From NCBI GenBank assembly GCA_905147135.1, contig LR990053.1:13280501-13344500 (forward strand): 64,000 nucleotides of DNA, in the 5' to 3' direction. The position numbers and the translations under genes were made by a program. Positions 11,231 through 23,841 of the stretch are shown here, piece by piece. The stretch is from Blastobasis lacticolella. Lineage: Eukaryota > Arthropoda > Insecta > Lepidoptera > Blastobasidae. A model generated the notes under the pieces. It worked only from the letters and a program-made list of their open reading frames with translations, had not been told where the DNA came from and did not search any database. How positions within the stretch are numbered: the first letter of the stretch is position 1; every line of letters begins with the position of its first letter.

Positions 11231-11421
11231 CTAAAATAGTATGAACCAAAGTCGTTTCCTACCGTCTGTCCCTATGTATCTTTGTACGCTTAGATCTTTT
11301 AAACTACACAACGGATTTTATTATATATAGAGTGATTCAAGTGAAAGGTTTATCAGCAAGGAAAAATAGTAGGCAGGGGTGAAGTAGTTGTACGCGAACG
11401 AAGTCGCGCCGGGTACACTAG
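11231..11421 (+). mobile_element. Helitron-C copy
   Basis: Contains CTGTCCCTATGTATC, CTTAGATCTTTTAAACTACA, GAGTGATTCAAG and the 3' end GTACGCGAACGAAGTCGCGC with GGGTACACTAG followed by T. The TC start is not clean, so the 5' edge is approximate. Confidence 0.65.
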
Positions 11422-12050
11422 TTTCATATATCGTTCCTAGTTGTACCTGGTCAGGTAAGTTAGGTAGGTCACCTAGTTACCTATAGGTATTCCAATACAG
11501 TGCCGGTCAGGTTCACAACAAGCAAAAGATCTCATTGTATCCATCTACAGTTATTGAGCAATAAATATTGAGTGCTGAGTAGTTCTGGGAGTGGATCGGC
11601 GCCAGCGTTTATGCGCAGTCTGAGTGCACTCATACCACCAGTAAGGATACTGCGACGTGATTTTTCACGTGTTAAGAACATGCCTCATATTTTTATGCAA
11701 CCCTAACCTTAGTTGTTTGAGAATATCTGTTAAACAAACAGGCTGTTTAGGCATAGTGTGTGTTTTCGTCGGTCGGTTTCAAAACCTAGTAGCTGTTGAT
11801 CCTGGCTAACCAGGAGTTTCAGCGGTGGGAACGAGTTGTGGGGAAAAGCCCGTACAACGCAGGCACTTCGTCTGTTGAAAACAGTATATAATCTATAACA
11901 TTTTTGCATCGCATGTGAGTTGTCTTTGAGGATTAAGCTGATGCCTCAAGCCTGTGAGAATACTGGCTACCAATCTCTGTCACGAGAATGGGTACACTAC
12001 AACATAAGCCTTGTTGCTTCGTTGCAAAAACGGTGTAGATAAGTTTTCCC
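11422..12050. other. Intron DNA, nothing identified
   Basis: No gene or clear repeat is recognised. A slightly GC-richer segment around 11590-11660 has no open frame of note. Confidence 0.4.
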
Positions 12051-12051
12051 C

Positions 12052-12175
12052 GAACAGTAGATTCAATCTGGAGTCCTTCAAAGGCTCTTTCTAGATACTT
12101 TTTCTAGACTACGTGTTTGCCATCAGGTGACATGCCGGTCTAACGCCTGCCTCGTAAATAGTAAAAAACAAGAAA
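12052..12175 (+). mobile_element. LINE-D 3' end, degraded
   Basis: AATCTGGAGTCCTTCAAAGG resembles the end of the LINE reading frame, and GCCATCAGGTGACATGCCGG with an A-rich end resembles the LINE-D 3' UTR. It is much diverged. Confidence 0.4.
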
Positions 12176-12415
12176 TAAGTGGATAAAAAGTTGGGACCCT
12201 ATCAGGCAGATTCCTCAGGCTTGTTAGAGTCATATCATTGGCTACCATTTGTTTACACTCTCAACGTCATTGTGACATTTATTTAATTCATTCCAAAGTA
12301 GAGAATGCACGTGAATCAAACGGGCGTTCTACCCTCAAAATTTAAATATTTTTATAAATATGTATCATTAAAATGGTTGCGAGGTTGCCAAGGTTGTCCG
12401 CTGGAGACCCCGAGA

Positions 12416-12500
12416 CGATTATTTATTTATTTATTTTACTGGTTGAACAGTGTCGGGAGCCGATTGGCACCCTGTGTCTGACGGTATACTTTTTATTATT
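12416..12500. repeat. (TTTA)n tract and adjacent repeat
   Basis: TTATTTATTTATTTATTTTA is followed by GGGAGCCGATTGGCACCC. The latter resembles a LINE/SINE tail on the minus strand but cannot be assigned. Confidence 0.3.
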
Positions 12501-12718
12501 GTAATAACATGATAACAAAGTATCAACAGAGAAAAATTAAACAAGCGATTACAGCAGACTATCAAAAAATGTCGGGTAGTGTTCTAAATACGCCCCAGCA
12601 TTTAATAGGTAATCGCAAGGATAAAGTGGCCTACAAAAGCTATTGTAATAACCACTACTGTACCATTTACACTTTGTAGGTAATTACATAAACCGAAGAA
12701 CATAATTATCTATAAGTA

Positions 12719-12746
12719 TACAATTGTGCGTGTGTGCGTGTGTATA
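12719..12746. repeat. Imperfect (TG)n microsatellite
   Basis: TGTGCGTGTGTGCGTGTGT, a dinucleotide tract with interruptions. Confidence 0.6.
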
Positions 12747-13552
12747 TTATTCTAATTTTGGCTGGGACGAGTTTGTTTTCAGATAACGTATCTTAAAATA
12801 AAAATGGACGATACTCGCGTAAAGCTACAGGCTTCTTGATTGATTGTGGTAGCCAATCGTCTTATACATATAGAAAGTAGATATCAGAGTTCACGTGGTA
12901 GAGTTGGAATAACTACATATTCAGTAATGAAGAACTACTAAATAGTGATAGTCCTTTGTAAGTACTAAAATAATGTAGACGTAGAAAAAGACAGTCACGC
13001 AGAGACACATGTCAAACTTTTAACACCCTACTTTTTGCGTTGTGGGTTAAAAATGTGGAGGAGGCTCAAGTAAAGAAGACAGTATATCGATTTACTCAAA
13101 GCCAGTATAAAAGAGACGCTCTAGTTATCTTTGTATTGTGTAGGTCGATATGCTTGACTGTACAACAATGGTTCTGTTACGGGCTGACATTGTGACATAC
13201 AGTTAGATTGCATTGCGCGAATCGTCCGCGCATAATATTTATTTAATCCTATCGTATACAAATCATGGCCGATCTATCAATGAACTTGGTACCGGCTGTG
13301 TGGCCCCAGTGTCGAGTGTCTAGCGCCAGTAGAGTGCTGACTGGCGAGGAGGTTCGCGGTAAAAGAGACACCAACACCGCGCAAGTATTCCGTGAAACAC
13401 AGACGCGCCAATACTGGGAAAGCTAGCCTACACCTAGGCTTAGCTTGCGAAAACTCCGCCTCTATGTGGAATGTCTTCATTTGACTGTTCTTCGGTGTCC
13501 TATTCCCTATTTAGGCATATTTTTTTATAAATGCAACTGTATGGAACCTACA

Positions 13553-13905
13553 TTGGTCATTTTGGCGTAAATGTACTGGTTGTGTGGTGTCCGGCAGAGT
13601 AGAATAGCACCAAACCCTTACACTCATGGGTGTCGTACAAGGCGCCTAATGTTTTCGAGGCAAAAGATCAAGAGTCTCCGTAGTCTGGAAAATTGGCAGC
13701 AGCATTTTCCATTGTTATATTTAAACACTGTGATCTCCAACCCGCCTGCCAAGCGTGGCGATTATGGCAATAACCTTCCCTTTCGTGGGAGAGGCCCTAA
13801 GTCCTGCAGTGGACTGTTACAAGCTGCGATGATGTACTGGTAGTGTTCACGCGCGCGAGAGCCTGGGGTCTACTTTGACCATGACCCAGGATTTGGCAAA
13901 TTTTA
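13553..13905 (-). mobile_element. SINE A copy split by a LINE-K insertion
   Basis: The left piece CATTTTGGCGTAAATGTACT and right piece CGCGCGAGAGCCTGGGGTC plus GACCATGACCCAGGATTTGG are adjacent in the full SINE A at 29129-29493. Here they are separated by LINE-K (13581-13831). The 10-bp direct repeat ATGTACTGGT flanks the insert (13571-13580 and 13832-13841), as expected for a target duplication. The tRNA-like head is absent. Confidence 0.7.
13581..13831 (+). mobile_element. LINE-K 3' end with 10-bp target duplication
   Basis: Runs from GTGTGGTGTCCGGCAGAGTA through TGATCTCCAACCCGCCTGCC to GAGGCCCTAAGTCCTGCAGT and a GATGATG end. That last motif matches the 3' UTR of the coding LINE fragment at 5311-5466 (GAGGCCTATGTCTAGCAGTG), which supports a LINE origin. 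Other copies: 24182-24440 (+), 51101-51348, 56995-57180 and 60159-60475 (-). Confidence 0.65.
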
Positions 13906-14321
13906 CAATTACAATGATCGGATTTGAATCGGAAAAGGTGTAAAGCTTTATACGGGCAACATGGGAGACAATTATGATGACAGATATTTTGGGGGGAAAT
14001 CTCGCCCAAATTACACAGACGCTAAAGGATTATAAGCATAAGGTATGTTTGGGTAGTAAGTCCATGGGTATGTGTACGTGTCTCCGTGATTTGGCATTCA
14101 ATCGTATGATTAAAGAGACCCATACACACAGATGAGAGTCCAATTAAAATAGTCTTTCGATTGAGCGATGTAAACGTTTTAAGCGTGTGGGTTGCGCGCA
14201 CGCACGATCCTGCGACATGTCCCATCAGTACCCGAGCCTACTCTCACAGGATGTTTTTATTTATTTATTCGAATGTACACGTGGAAGACAGCAATAGATC
14301 TATCTATACTTTATAATAATA

Positions 14322-14418
14322 ATCATCTTGGCGTTAATGTCCCGGTTGTGCTCTCGAGAACGAGGGCCCGGGGTCCGCCTGGACCATGATCCAGGATTTA
14401 GCGATCAGGTAATTACCA

Positions 14419-14420
<2 letters not shown>
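14322..14420 (-). mobile_element. SINE A fragment next to the LTR element
   Basis: CATCTTGGCGTTAATGTCCC through GACCATGATCCAGGATTTAG matches 29142-29230. The match stops in a (TA)n tract that abuts the LTR retrotransposon. Confidence 0.65.

Positions 14421-14456
<36 letters not shown>
14421..14456. repeat. (TA)n microsatellite, target of the LTR element
   Basis: A pure TA tract of 36 bases directly left of the 5' LTR. The bases after the 3' LTR also begin TATATA, so the element probably inserted within this tract. Confidence 0.85.
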
Positions 14457-14460
<4 letters not shown>

Positions 14461-14983
14461 GGAGATGATCATGAGTCTCTTAGTCCATCTCTTTGGCCTG
14501 GATGTCGATTGGTGCGCCACCTGACGGGTGGCTTGCAACTATTATGACAACGTCACAAGCAGCATGGCGGCGACGGCAGCCGCAAGGATATTGGGACCAA
14601 GAACTAGAAACCATTCAAGAGCGAAGAAGCGTAAACCTTGATGCGATAAAGAGATGCGTGAAAGCTCCAGAAAATAGAAACGTGAGTGCAGGATGTACTG
14701 TTAACAATGTGTAGGGAGTCAAGCTGTGCGTATGTGGCAACTAGCAAGAGCCCCGGCGCATCTCCCGCGGATCGGCCTGATGAGATTGGCCATGGGTGGT
14801 GGAGGGTTTTGTAAATAACCCGCGGGTTTCGGCTACAATTGTAAACTCGTAAATGTGGCTTTAATTTGACAATACATTCTTAAAACACTATAGATACCCC
14901 TTTATTGCTACGAATTCCCGATAAATACGTTCTGATGGCCATTACTCGCTCATGGGCGAGTCTTCTCCAGTCTTTCCCCGACA
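14457..14983. repeat. Left LTR
   Basis: 527 bp, TGTCGGAG...CCCCGACA. By eye no difference from the right LTR was found. The same 73-codon open frame occurs in both copies only because the DNA is identical; it is not a recognised protein. Confidence 0.85.
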
Positions 14984-17248
14984 TCAGAAGTGGGATAGAG
15001 ATCTTCACGTCCACAATGTTAATGCTCGATCTTATTTTTTTCATGCCAAATAAACTGCGTGTACGAAATGCTGAGCGGCGGAAGATACGACGAAATGGCA
15101 AAAGTCTAGTGAAATACATGAGAGAGTGCTGGTTCGTGGTTGGTTCATAATTACGTACAACTTACAACCTACAAGGCATACACGCTGAAATTTTGCATTC
15201 GGTGAGTCGAACCATGTTTACCTACTTGTGAGAGAATCGCTGTTTTCACAAATAATGTGTAACGAACTAAGATGAAAGTTACTAAGTACTGAGTTTCTAT
15301 GCACCAACTTGGTGGCGGAGTCTTGCAATCTGGAAAATAATTGAACAATAGTTCTACGGTTTCATTATAAATAATTACGAAGGGTTTTAGAAGGGTTATG
15401 TGTGGTAAAATAATCAACATCATTATAGAGATCAGGCCCGGTTTATGCCAGGGTACACTGAAATATGGTTTTTGAAAAACATTATTCACAAATGCGGTGT
15501 GGTAAAAAATGGATAAATGGCTACGACAAACCTAAAAAAATCAATAATTGTTACAAACAAAAATGGCCGATTTCGCACGAACAGCTGATGACACCCCATT
15601 CTTGACTTTTATGAAAAGTATAGGCAAAAGCAAAAGAGATTGGTACCTTATTTTATGGGCTAAGCGTATTCACTTTAGTTATGTGATCTACTTTGGTTCA
15701 ATCTGGTTAAATACTTTGTCGATGATTAACAGCGTAACGTCTGCCGAGCAAGGTATGGTTAGTTTGATTGAATACTAGGTTTTATGTGATAATTTTATTT
15801 TCTCAAAGCTTGTTTCATGGTGATTAATTGTTATTAGGCGCAGAAATTAATTGTTATTTTATGTACCCCTTGGGGTTAGGTACCTTGGCTTACCGTGCCG
15901 ATTGCCGAGTCACCAGATGCTGACTGTTTCAAGCTATGTACAAAAGCGTTGTATGTAAAAAAGACAAGTACCTAATGATGATCTGGTTATTTTGTGATTG
16001 CTCGATGGTTGGTACTATTGTTGTTTCCTTTGGTAATACGTGTCTCGTGGATAGGACATACATGACATGATTTTGTTGTTTTTATAATGTAGAACTTTGA
16101 GTACCTAAGTACCTACCGTAAGGTTCCAACTCAGACTTATCATTAATACTATCAACTTACTGCAGTTTCTAAAATGAGAATCTTGTTAATTATTAAGACC
16201 TTATGTACCATTGGACAGCAAATAAATAAATATGAAATATGAAATGAAATAGATAGCAAACTATGATACTCCTTCATTATATTCGTGTCGAATCGAACAG
16301 AGCATACAGTTTTGTATGTCCCTATTCGTAGGCGTAGGTGTATATCTGGTCTTTCTTCTGTCTTTGAGTGGCGTGCGTTTATTGGGGTGTGCGATAGGTG
16401 TAGCTTTTCATACAATTTCTAACAGATAATATTTTGATTACCGATAACAAGTTATTATTTGGGTTTTGTTGAAAGTTATTGAATATTACGTTAGTGAAAA
16501 AAAAGTAACTGTTTAACGATAATTGCAAATTGTATTCAGTTGTGTAATTTTTATATAGCTTGACCGCAACAGAGGTGACTTGTCAATTTTATTGTGGCGC
16601 TAGTTCTGCGTTTTATGCAGCAATACCGTAAGGATGTAGTATTCTGTGACAGAAATGGAATGTCGCTAACAATGGAACATGGATAAGAAGGAACGTGACG
16701 GAAAAAGAAACTAACATGACTCGGTTGTGAAATGAAAATAATGGCGTTTCGGAGAAAGACCTAGCGCCCTCCTTCAGTGACACCAAACATAGACGGTGTA
16801 AACCGACTAATTGTAAATGATGTACAATAACGAAGGCGGCTTATTAAAGTTATAGACTACTCGATAGCGTCGAGTTATATTTCCTCTATATAGTTCTTCT
16901 TCCTCTGTATAGTAAATAAATTATTAAGCTCGTTTTTCCGCAATCTGTTAAAGTAACCTGAAGTCGTGGGGGACCATGATAATATTGTTATTTAAATAAA
17001 ATGTATGGATAACATAAATAATGGGTGGTAGGTACTGTTACAGCCAATGTTATTACTTTCGTGGGTACACGTACGATGTTAAGTAACTGCGTCAAATACG
17101 TAGCGCCTGCATGCTACTACCTGCTGGCTGCCTTCTATCGAATTCTAAACGTACGATAAGCAGTAAAAAAAGGATCTAGGGTCAGACCGTTGTAACATAT
17201 TAGGTATTCAGTTCGTACTTAGTGAGTAATAAAGTAGGTTGTTTCAGC

Positions 17249-17370
17249 CTGAGTGGCATCTGCTGGCCTGTGTGGCATCTACTAGCCTGTGTGGCATCTA
17301 CTGGCCTGTGTGGCATCTACTGACCTGTGTGGCATCTACTGGCCTGTGTGGCGTCTGCTAGTCTGGGTGG
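17249..17370. repeat. 19-bp minisatellite, about six copies
   Basis: Unit GGCATCTACTGGCCTGTGT, repeated about six times with a few substitutions, inside the LTR element. Confidence 0.85.
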
Positions 17371-17639
17371 ATTATTCTGTGGGGGATCGAAAATAAAACA
17401 GAAAACAATACCTTTTTGTGTCTGATGTTCTGGAGTCTTTGGTATTAAAATGATGACTTACATGTTTTAGTATTGGGTAGTAGAGGTAATTATTTATGTA
17501 ATAATGTAGAAGGTTCCCATATGATATGCGATGATTTGATACTGAATGCAAACTTATGCAGACAGTTAGAGGATGCTAGTATTAACTTTTCTATAGTCAT
17601 GCAAATTCGATAGGAAGCCATATGGTTGACTAACATGTA

Positions 17640-17730
17640 GTCGCGGGGATGATTGTTCAATAATCACAGAGATGATCAGCAAGGATGGTCAATATAGTCA
17701 CAGGGATGAGTGGTGGATAATTACAGGGCT
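17640..17730. repeat. Irregular repeats around CAGGGATGA
   Basis: Variants GGGGATGAT, CAGAGATGATC, CAGGGATGAG and CAGGGCTGAT recur at about 25-35 base intervals. These are degenerate tandem units near the 3' end of the element interior. Confidence 0.45.
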
Positions 17731-18400
17731 GATTATTGTCATGAATTCAAAAGTTAGTGTAATAACACATTAGTGGAGATGAACAATGGTAGAGAAAACA
17801 AATTTGAGATATTTTCATACATATTTACAAGCCACCAATATGTAAATACAGGGTTGTGAGGATTTTGTGTGTATAAAATAAGATTCACAACTGTCAGTAG
17901 TTTCAATATTGGCTATAATTCTAATCAGACGTTTTTGCATAGTGAAAAGGGTAGGTGAATTTACGCTGTTCCCTCACAAATTATTACAAATTTAGTTGTA
18001 TTATCAAACAGTTAGTCAAATGTCAGTTAGTGCAAAGTTACATACAGCCGACGGACTGTGTTCTTACATGTAGGGATCCGATATACCGTGTTACTTCTGA
18101 TTTTATGCAACTGGGATTTGGTCGAAGAATAGACTACGAGCTGACAGATATTTAGTAAAGTGTTGTTACTATTACGACCTTGGCAATTTCGTATTGAAAC
18201 GTTAGAGTGCAGAGCACCTACCGGTTACAAAAGTAAGAAGAGTGATAATGAAAGGTGGTTTTGAGTTTTGTTTGAGTGAGTAGTAGTTTTGGGTGTCTGA
18301 TCACCGTGGGGTCAGGAGTGACCGAGCGAATATGGTATTGTGCTGTGTTGTTTTCGTGTTACAGATAACACACGAGGACGTGTGTATAGCAGGATAGCCG

Positions 18401-18927
18401 TGTCGGAGATGATCATGAGTCTCTTAGTCCATCTCTTTGGCCTGGATGTCGATTGGTGCGCCACCTGACGGGTGGCTTGCAACTATTATGACAACGTCAC
18501 AAGCAGCATGGCGGCGACGGCAGCCGCAAGGATATTGGGACCAAGAACTAGAAACCATTCAAGAGCGAAGAAGCGTAAACCTTGATGCGATAAAGAGATG
18601 CGTGAAAGCTCCAGAAAATAGAAACGTGAGTGCAGGATGTACTGTTAACAATGTGTAGGGAGTCAAGCTGTGCGTATGTGGCAACTAGCAAGAGCCCCGG
18701 CGCATCTCCCGCGGATCGGCCTGATGAGATTGGCCATGGGTGGTGGAGGGTTTTGTAAATAACCCGCGGGTTTCGGCTACAATTGTAAACTCGTAAATGT
18801 GGCTTTAATTTGACAATACATTCTTAAAACACTATAGATACCCCTTTATTGCTACGAATTCCCGATAAATACGTTCTGATGGCCATTACTCGCTCATGGG
18901 CGAGTCTTCTCCAGTCTTTCCCCGACA
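18401..18927. repeat. Right LTR
   Basis: Same length (527 bp) and, by line-by-line reading, the same sequence as 14457-14983. It is followed by TATATATTC, giving the target duplication with the TA tract on the left. Confidence 0.85.
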
Positions 18928-19070
18928 TATATATTCTATTATTCTAAAATAAAAAACTGGACAGTATGTATTTGAAATAGGATAGTACATTGCTATAAGA
19001 GTATTTTGTATGTTTGTTGAAAACTACTAAACTGATTTCGAAAAATATTTGCTTAAATAATATATTAATA

Positions 19071-19265
19071 CTAGCGGACCCGACAGACGTTGTCCTGTCT
19101 ACACGTCTTTAATTTGAAAATTTCAAACTTTTTTTACAAAATTGCGAATCTAAACCATTCCCAGATCCCCTTGAACACACACAAAAAATTTCATCAAAAT
19201 CGGTCCAGTCGTTTGAGAGAAGTTCAGTGACATACACACTCACAGAAGAATTATATATATAAAGA
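19071..19265 (-). mobile_element. Short non-autonomous Helitron
   Basis: On the minus strand it begins TCTTTATATATATAATTC, preceded by A, and ends GGGTCCGCTAG, followed by T: the A[TC...CTAG]T layout of Helitrons. The interior (AATCGGTCCAGTCGTTTGAG and ACACACACAAAAAATTTCAT on the plus strand) is typical of a very common lepidopteran family. It has no coding capacity at 195 bp. Confidence 0.75.
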
Positions 19266-21916
19266 TAATTGCAGTAAGTAGCTTATTTGCCCGACTAGAT
19301 TCATATAATATCAATACACAGGCAACTGGAATGCAATTTTCACGTAGACCCTACCAAAAGACATAGTCAATCTTATCATTTTCTTCTCTGATTACTTTAT
19401 CCGTCGTCATCCCCACATCCTGTAGTGGTCGGCCGGCCGCCGAACTGCGCGTGGGCAACCAACAATTATATAAGCCTCTATTAGCTAATCTGACAGAATC
19501 TGAACAGATTGCGGCGGCGCTTCTGTTAGGCCTGGGCCTAAATTACTGCGCTATCTATCTAGATCAGCTGCAGGTATCGGTCTAGGTATTTCACACACTG
19601 TAGCCCTCTTCGTGTTACATATAAGGTATCTAGTAGTATAGTTACTACTTAAATAGAGAATATTGCGAGTTCTGTGCGATCGTGATCTAAGCCGGATGTA
19701 CAAGCCCTGTCTCCGACCTTTGGTTGAAAAACATGAATACGGCTTTAAGTAACCTTCCAATTTTGCTGGAGGCTCATGTATCTTTGGGTTCGTTTGTAGT
19801 CTACGTGATTCGTTTACTATTTTAACTTGTGAAATCATATGTTTTCGACTTTTCAACTCAGTTCAATGAAACAAGGAGTTAAATTGTATAAACAATCAGG
19901 TTTCATTGGGATAAAAACCTTTATTGTCCCGAGTGGGGATTCAACTGGTGTCTTAAGGATCGCACGGCTGATAAACTATAACCGAATCACGATGTTACTT
20001 GATAGGAAATTCATTACAGCCACAATCTTCTTATGACTCCTTCCTTTGGCTTTCTCTTGTCTCCTTCCCCAATAAAAGCCTCAATCACCAGAATCGGTCG
20101 ATAGCTCATTACATCTACGCACGAACTTTCCATCCAATGATTGCGTTTAATAGCCCTCGTCTCTATTGTCTATTAATTACACATAATCAATCACAGTTTA
20201 AGCAGTTTGATGGAGGACTTTAATTCGGCCGCTAGGACGCCGACCCGCGCGTGGGAGGACTCGGCTGTACAATTACAGACATTTATAAAATACCTCAAGT
20301 TTCTATCGTGTCAGGGCTTTGGTGCCGAAAAGAAAAGAATTCCATTGTTATCCTTTATCGTAAGCATTCCCAAACCCCGAGCGACTTACAAATTTTCACA
20401 CGGAATTTAGATAGAGATAAGCAGATGGACACTAATTTTAAAAATAAGTTTAAATATATATCAAATGAACAGACATTTGCATAAAAAGATCGTGTTTGCT
20501 AAAGGCATATTATGCCTACTATGGAACTATTATGGAACGTGTCAGCAACGTTGCTAGCTTCTCCGAAATGAGTTAATTAATCGTATTTCTAACCAATTCT
20601 ATGCTGCACATTTACATTTCTGAAGATAGTGAGATCAGATGTAGTGTAGCACTTTTTATACAATTTATTAATTGAGCTTACATGACCAAACTGGAAAAAG
20701 TGCGAATTGCTTTAGATTGTATTGTGCAACTTCAATTTTAATTGTTATTAGGCTGAAATTGGGCATCGCGGCGGGGAGTCCGCTCGCCCCCCACTGGCGT
20801 AATAACTGACCTATGCAATAAAATTAATTAAATAAATCTTGTTTAGGGTTGCCAAATGGCCACGTGTAATGTGTTAGTCTCTAATAAGTCTATGAGTAGG
20901 TACCTATACGATGATCTTGATTTTCTCGCGGCGCGAGCTACAAGGTACAAGTCGCAGGTACAAGTGCTGAAATCGAGCGACAATATGTACAAGATGAATT
21001 TTCACCTTGTCCTTGTGCTGGGAATCATATTGTTCTTCCATAGAAGCAGATAGTGACATATTAAGTGTTGCTAAGCCAATCTTGTTAATTTTTATTTTAA
21101 AGAGTACCTTTATCTTCTACATTAGGTACCTATGGCAAAGACGTGACGTTATTAGGATAGTACATATTATGTACTGATGAGTATCTGTTATCTTTTATAC
21201 ATCATTTCAATAAAATACAAGTAAAATGTTTTTAGACCTCATTATTTCCTTCAACTTTTCTCTATTTTGTGTTTAAGTATGCTGTTTGGATTGGGTTACA
21301 GGTAAGGATCTTACTAGTACATGTAGGTATGTAATATATTAGGCATTAGCGCAAAAGTAAATTCAATCGCGCCAACCCTAGGTCGTGTTTTACCGGATGG
21401 CAACCAGTCCCATAAAGACGAGCTGCGTCTGCGCCGATATCAGCCTATAATCACAGCTATCCTTATTATACTAACGTAATTTGGGTCTTTGGTCAAGGCA
21501 AGGCGCCCAGTATACAAAAAATTGACTTAACGACTTACATATGGTACTCTTGACCTATGAGACGGAACTGGGCAGGAAAATAAATTTTATTTTTAATCAA
21601 TGTACTTACAAAATTACTGCCAACTTTTTGGTTCTTAGTAATTTATCACTATTGTAATTATGATCGGTACTCTATTCCAACAATGTTATTATATAGGATG
21701 TGGTGCACACTCGAGTTGTCATAGCGTGCGTCATGTTGACGACAAAGGCTCGGATTTCGTTCTTGACCTCTGACAAAACCTCCTTTTATAATGTACTAGC
21801 AATCGACCCCGGCTCCGCACGAGTATTCTGGACTTCTGTTTACTATGTAAGCCTTTCTAACTGATGCTGAAAACCGCATCAAAATCCGTTACGTGTTTAT
21901 AGATAGCAGTTCATTA
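19266..21916. other. Intron DNA, nothing identified
   Basis: Several short unrelated open frames occur on both strands (for example 19551-19856 reverse and 20856-21053 forward), none with domains or splice support. CpG-richer patches lie near 19425-19460 and 20225-20265. Confidence 0.4.
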
Positions 21917-22045
21917 TAATCTGGACGCCTTCAAGGCTACAGTGAATAGGCTGTTCCCAGACAGGCGTGGTCCATCTTCGGCCTTGTCTTCACTTTCCAC
22001 TTGGTGTGATGGCAGTCAAATGCCTCGATAGTCTAATGTAAAAAC
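21917..22045 (+). mobile_element. LINE 3' end fragment
   Basis: CTGGACGCCTTCAAGGCTAC, AGACAGGCGTGGTCCATCTT and GTGTGATGGCAGTCAAATGC with an A-rich end resemble the 3' terminus of a common lepidopteran LINE. Recognised by family resemblance only. Confidence 0.4.
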
Positions 22046-23841
22046 AAATAGACAGGCAGACGCGGAAAGCGACTTTATCCTATACCTACTATCACACACA
22101 CAGACAAAAAGAAATACTACGTCTTCTATGCAGAGATGGTGAGAAAATACGGAGCGAGACAGCCTCTAGCCGGCGTTAATCCGATCGCGGCGGCAATCGG
22201 CGCGCGCGCAGTTACCATGCAGTTCAAAGCGATGCCATAACTTTGTTTGCCAGGGAACTTGCCAAGCCGTAACCCGCGGTGTAATCCACCCAGAGTTCTA
22301 TTCATGGAGCAATCGAGTTTATTTTCGCCCTTGGATCGTGCCTAACACTATAGTGCACTATAGCAATCGTTTATGTGTTTGTTTCAGCCACAATTAGGGC
22401 TCGCAGGATGTGGATAACCTACCGGGTTATCAGGCTTGGGATTATGAAACATGGGGGTGTAGGTACACATATGTTGCAATACTTGCAATTAGGTTTTGCT
22501 ATCTAAATAGAAACGTTATCAAAATCAAAACAACTTGAGTATTGCTACTTCAACATAACATGGTGTTCCAAACTAGGTAATTAGGTGAATGCAAACCGAA
22601 AACGCAGATACGTACTTAGTAATAAATGCAGACATATTATTATAAGTAGCTGAATTTTGAGGTTAAAACCCAAACATAATACCCAATCTAAATGCTTGTT
22701 CAGCACCTGTCTAATAGTCGTAAAGGCAACGTTTGATTGATTAAAAACGAGCCGTCAAAGCCAAATGCAGCCGATTGCGCAGTTTACAAAACATCGCTTA
22801 TTGGTCAATGACCTTTACTGCTATAATTACTTGCATGCAGGTAATTTGGGCGAGCTACTTCATATGAGCTGTGATGGGACGTCTGACGTCTCCCATCACA
22901 TTATACGAACATAATAATTTACCATAGGAATAAGCAATGGCTTATTTTACAATACGTAATTAGGTACCTATTAACAGGTTTTTAAGTACGTACCTGTTTC
23001 AGTTTATTTATCTATAATTATTGTATTAATAATTAGCCAATTCACAATGATAATGTCAATCAGGTGTTGTTAGATACAAGATCAACACTGTACCTAGAAT
23101 TGTCCACTATTGAGCAAAATTTTCTTCCAACAGTGGACCCTCGAACCTTTTTAAACTTCGCTATGCCGCGGATTCTTTCATAATGCGGGTCACCAAGGCT
23201 GCCAACCTACAATAATTTTAGAGAGAAATAGGTGGTAGTAATTTTAATTAATGTGAAAATTTTCCTATGCATAAAATTACGCGGGTTAAGTATAAAAATA
23301 TATTACATTTTAAGGCAGTATAATCGAGTAACTATACAACATGTCTGTTCTAGATAGAAGACTGTTATCTCCAGGGATGCCAAAAAAGGTATCTCTATTA
23401 TAGAAATATTTGATATTTTATATTTTAGATGCAAAGCACTGTTTTTTATTTTTGTTCGTTTCGATTTTCAATTTTATCAATATATAATCGAAGCTTTAAT
23501 AAAGTGACATCTAAAATTATTTTTTTGAAAATTTGAATTTGTAATATTTTTCATTGAAAGACAACGGTACATCGACTAGCCTTTACTTCTCTAGCAGGAG
23601 AAGCGTAATATCAGGAAACTACTAAACCTTTCCCAATTAAACGTACTTTGACAACCCTACTTATCTCATGTAAACAATAAGAGAGAGTGTGTAAAGTATT
23701 ACGACCTCTTATATCACGCGATATGCTTTGCAAACTTTTGGTGAGATGGCGGGTGTATATGGAGCACTCTTATCGGGTGAGATGAGTATCACCGGTGTCG
23801 ACGAAGCCCGAGGGGCCTCCTACGCTTATGACGTAGGCTAC
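22046..23841. other. Intron DNA with a CpG-rich patch
   Basis: Around 22170-22215 there is a CpG-rich patch (GATCGCGGCGGCAATCGGCG). A 16-bp perfect palindrome CTATAGTGCACTATAG lies at 22348-22363, and a 10-bp-arm hairpin (TGTGATGGGA and complement) at 22870-22900. No gene is recognised. Confidence 0.4.

Larger units (their letters stand above)
14984..18400. other. Interior of the LTR element, no recognised coding
   Basis: AT-rich DNA of 3.4 kb with stop codons in all frames. It holds a 19-bp minisatellite (17249-17370) and irregular GGGATGA-type repeats (17640-17730). Nothing resembles retroviral domains. Confidence 0.6.
14457..18927. mobile_element. Non-autonomous LTR retrotransposon, 4.47 kb
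   Basis: Two direct repeats of 527 bp (14457-14983 and 18401-18927) bound a 3.4 kb interior. Each repeat begins TGTCGGAG and ends CCCCGACA, the TG...CA inverted termini typical of LTRs. Target duplication is TATA or TATATA. The interior shows no gag, protease, reverse transcriptase, RNase H or integrase; its longest frames (14905-15150 and 15548-15778, forward) are under 85 codons and unrecognised. Neither a convincing primer-binding site after the 5' LTR (TCAGAAGTGGGATAG follows) nor a polypurine tract before the 3' LTR could be defined. It would need enzymes in trans. It lies in the large intron of the ADAMTS-type gene; orientation is undetermined. Confidence 0.85.

Noticed and set aside
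14493..18658. A 73-codon protein present twice (14493-14714 and 18437-18658)
   Set aside because: It is inside the two LTRs; the duplication is explained by LTR identity, and no protein family is recognised.
22348..22363. Perfect 16-bp palindrome CTATAGTGCACTATAG
   Set aside because: A single short palindrome is expected by chance in 64 kb or may be a minor binding site; nothing around it supports a function.
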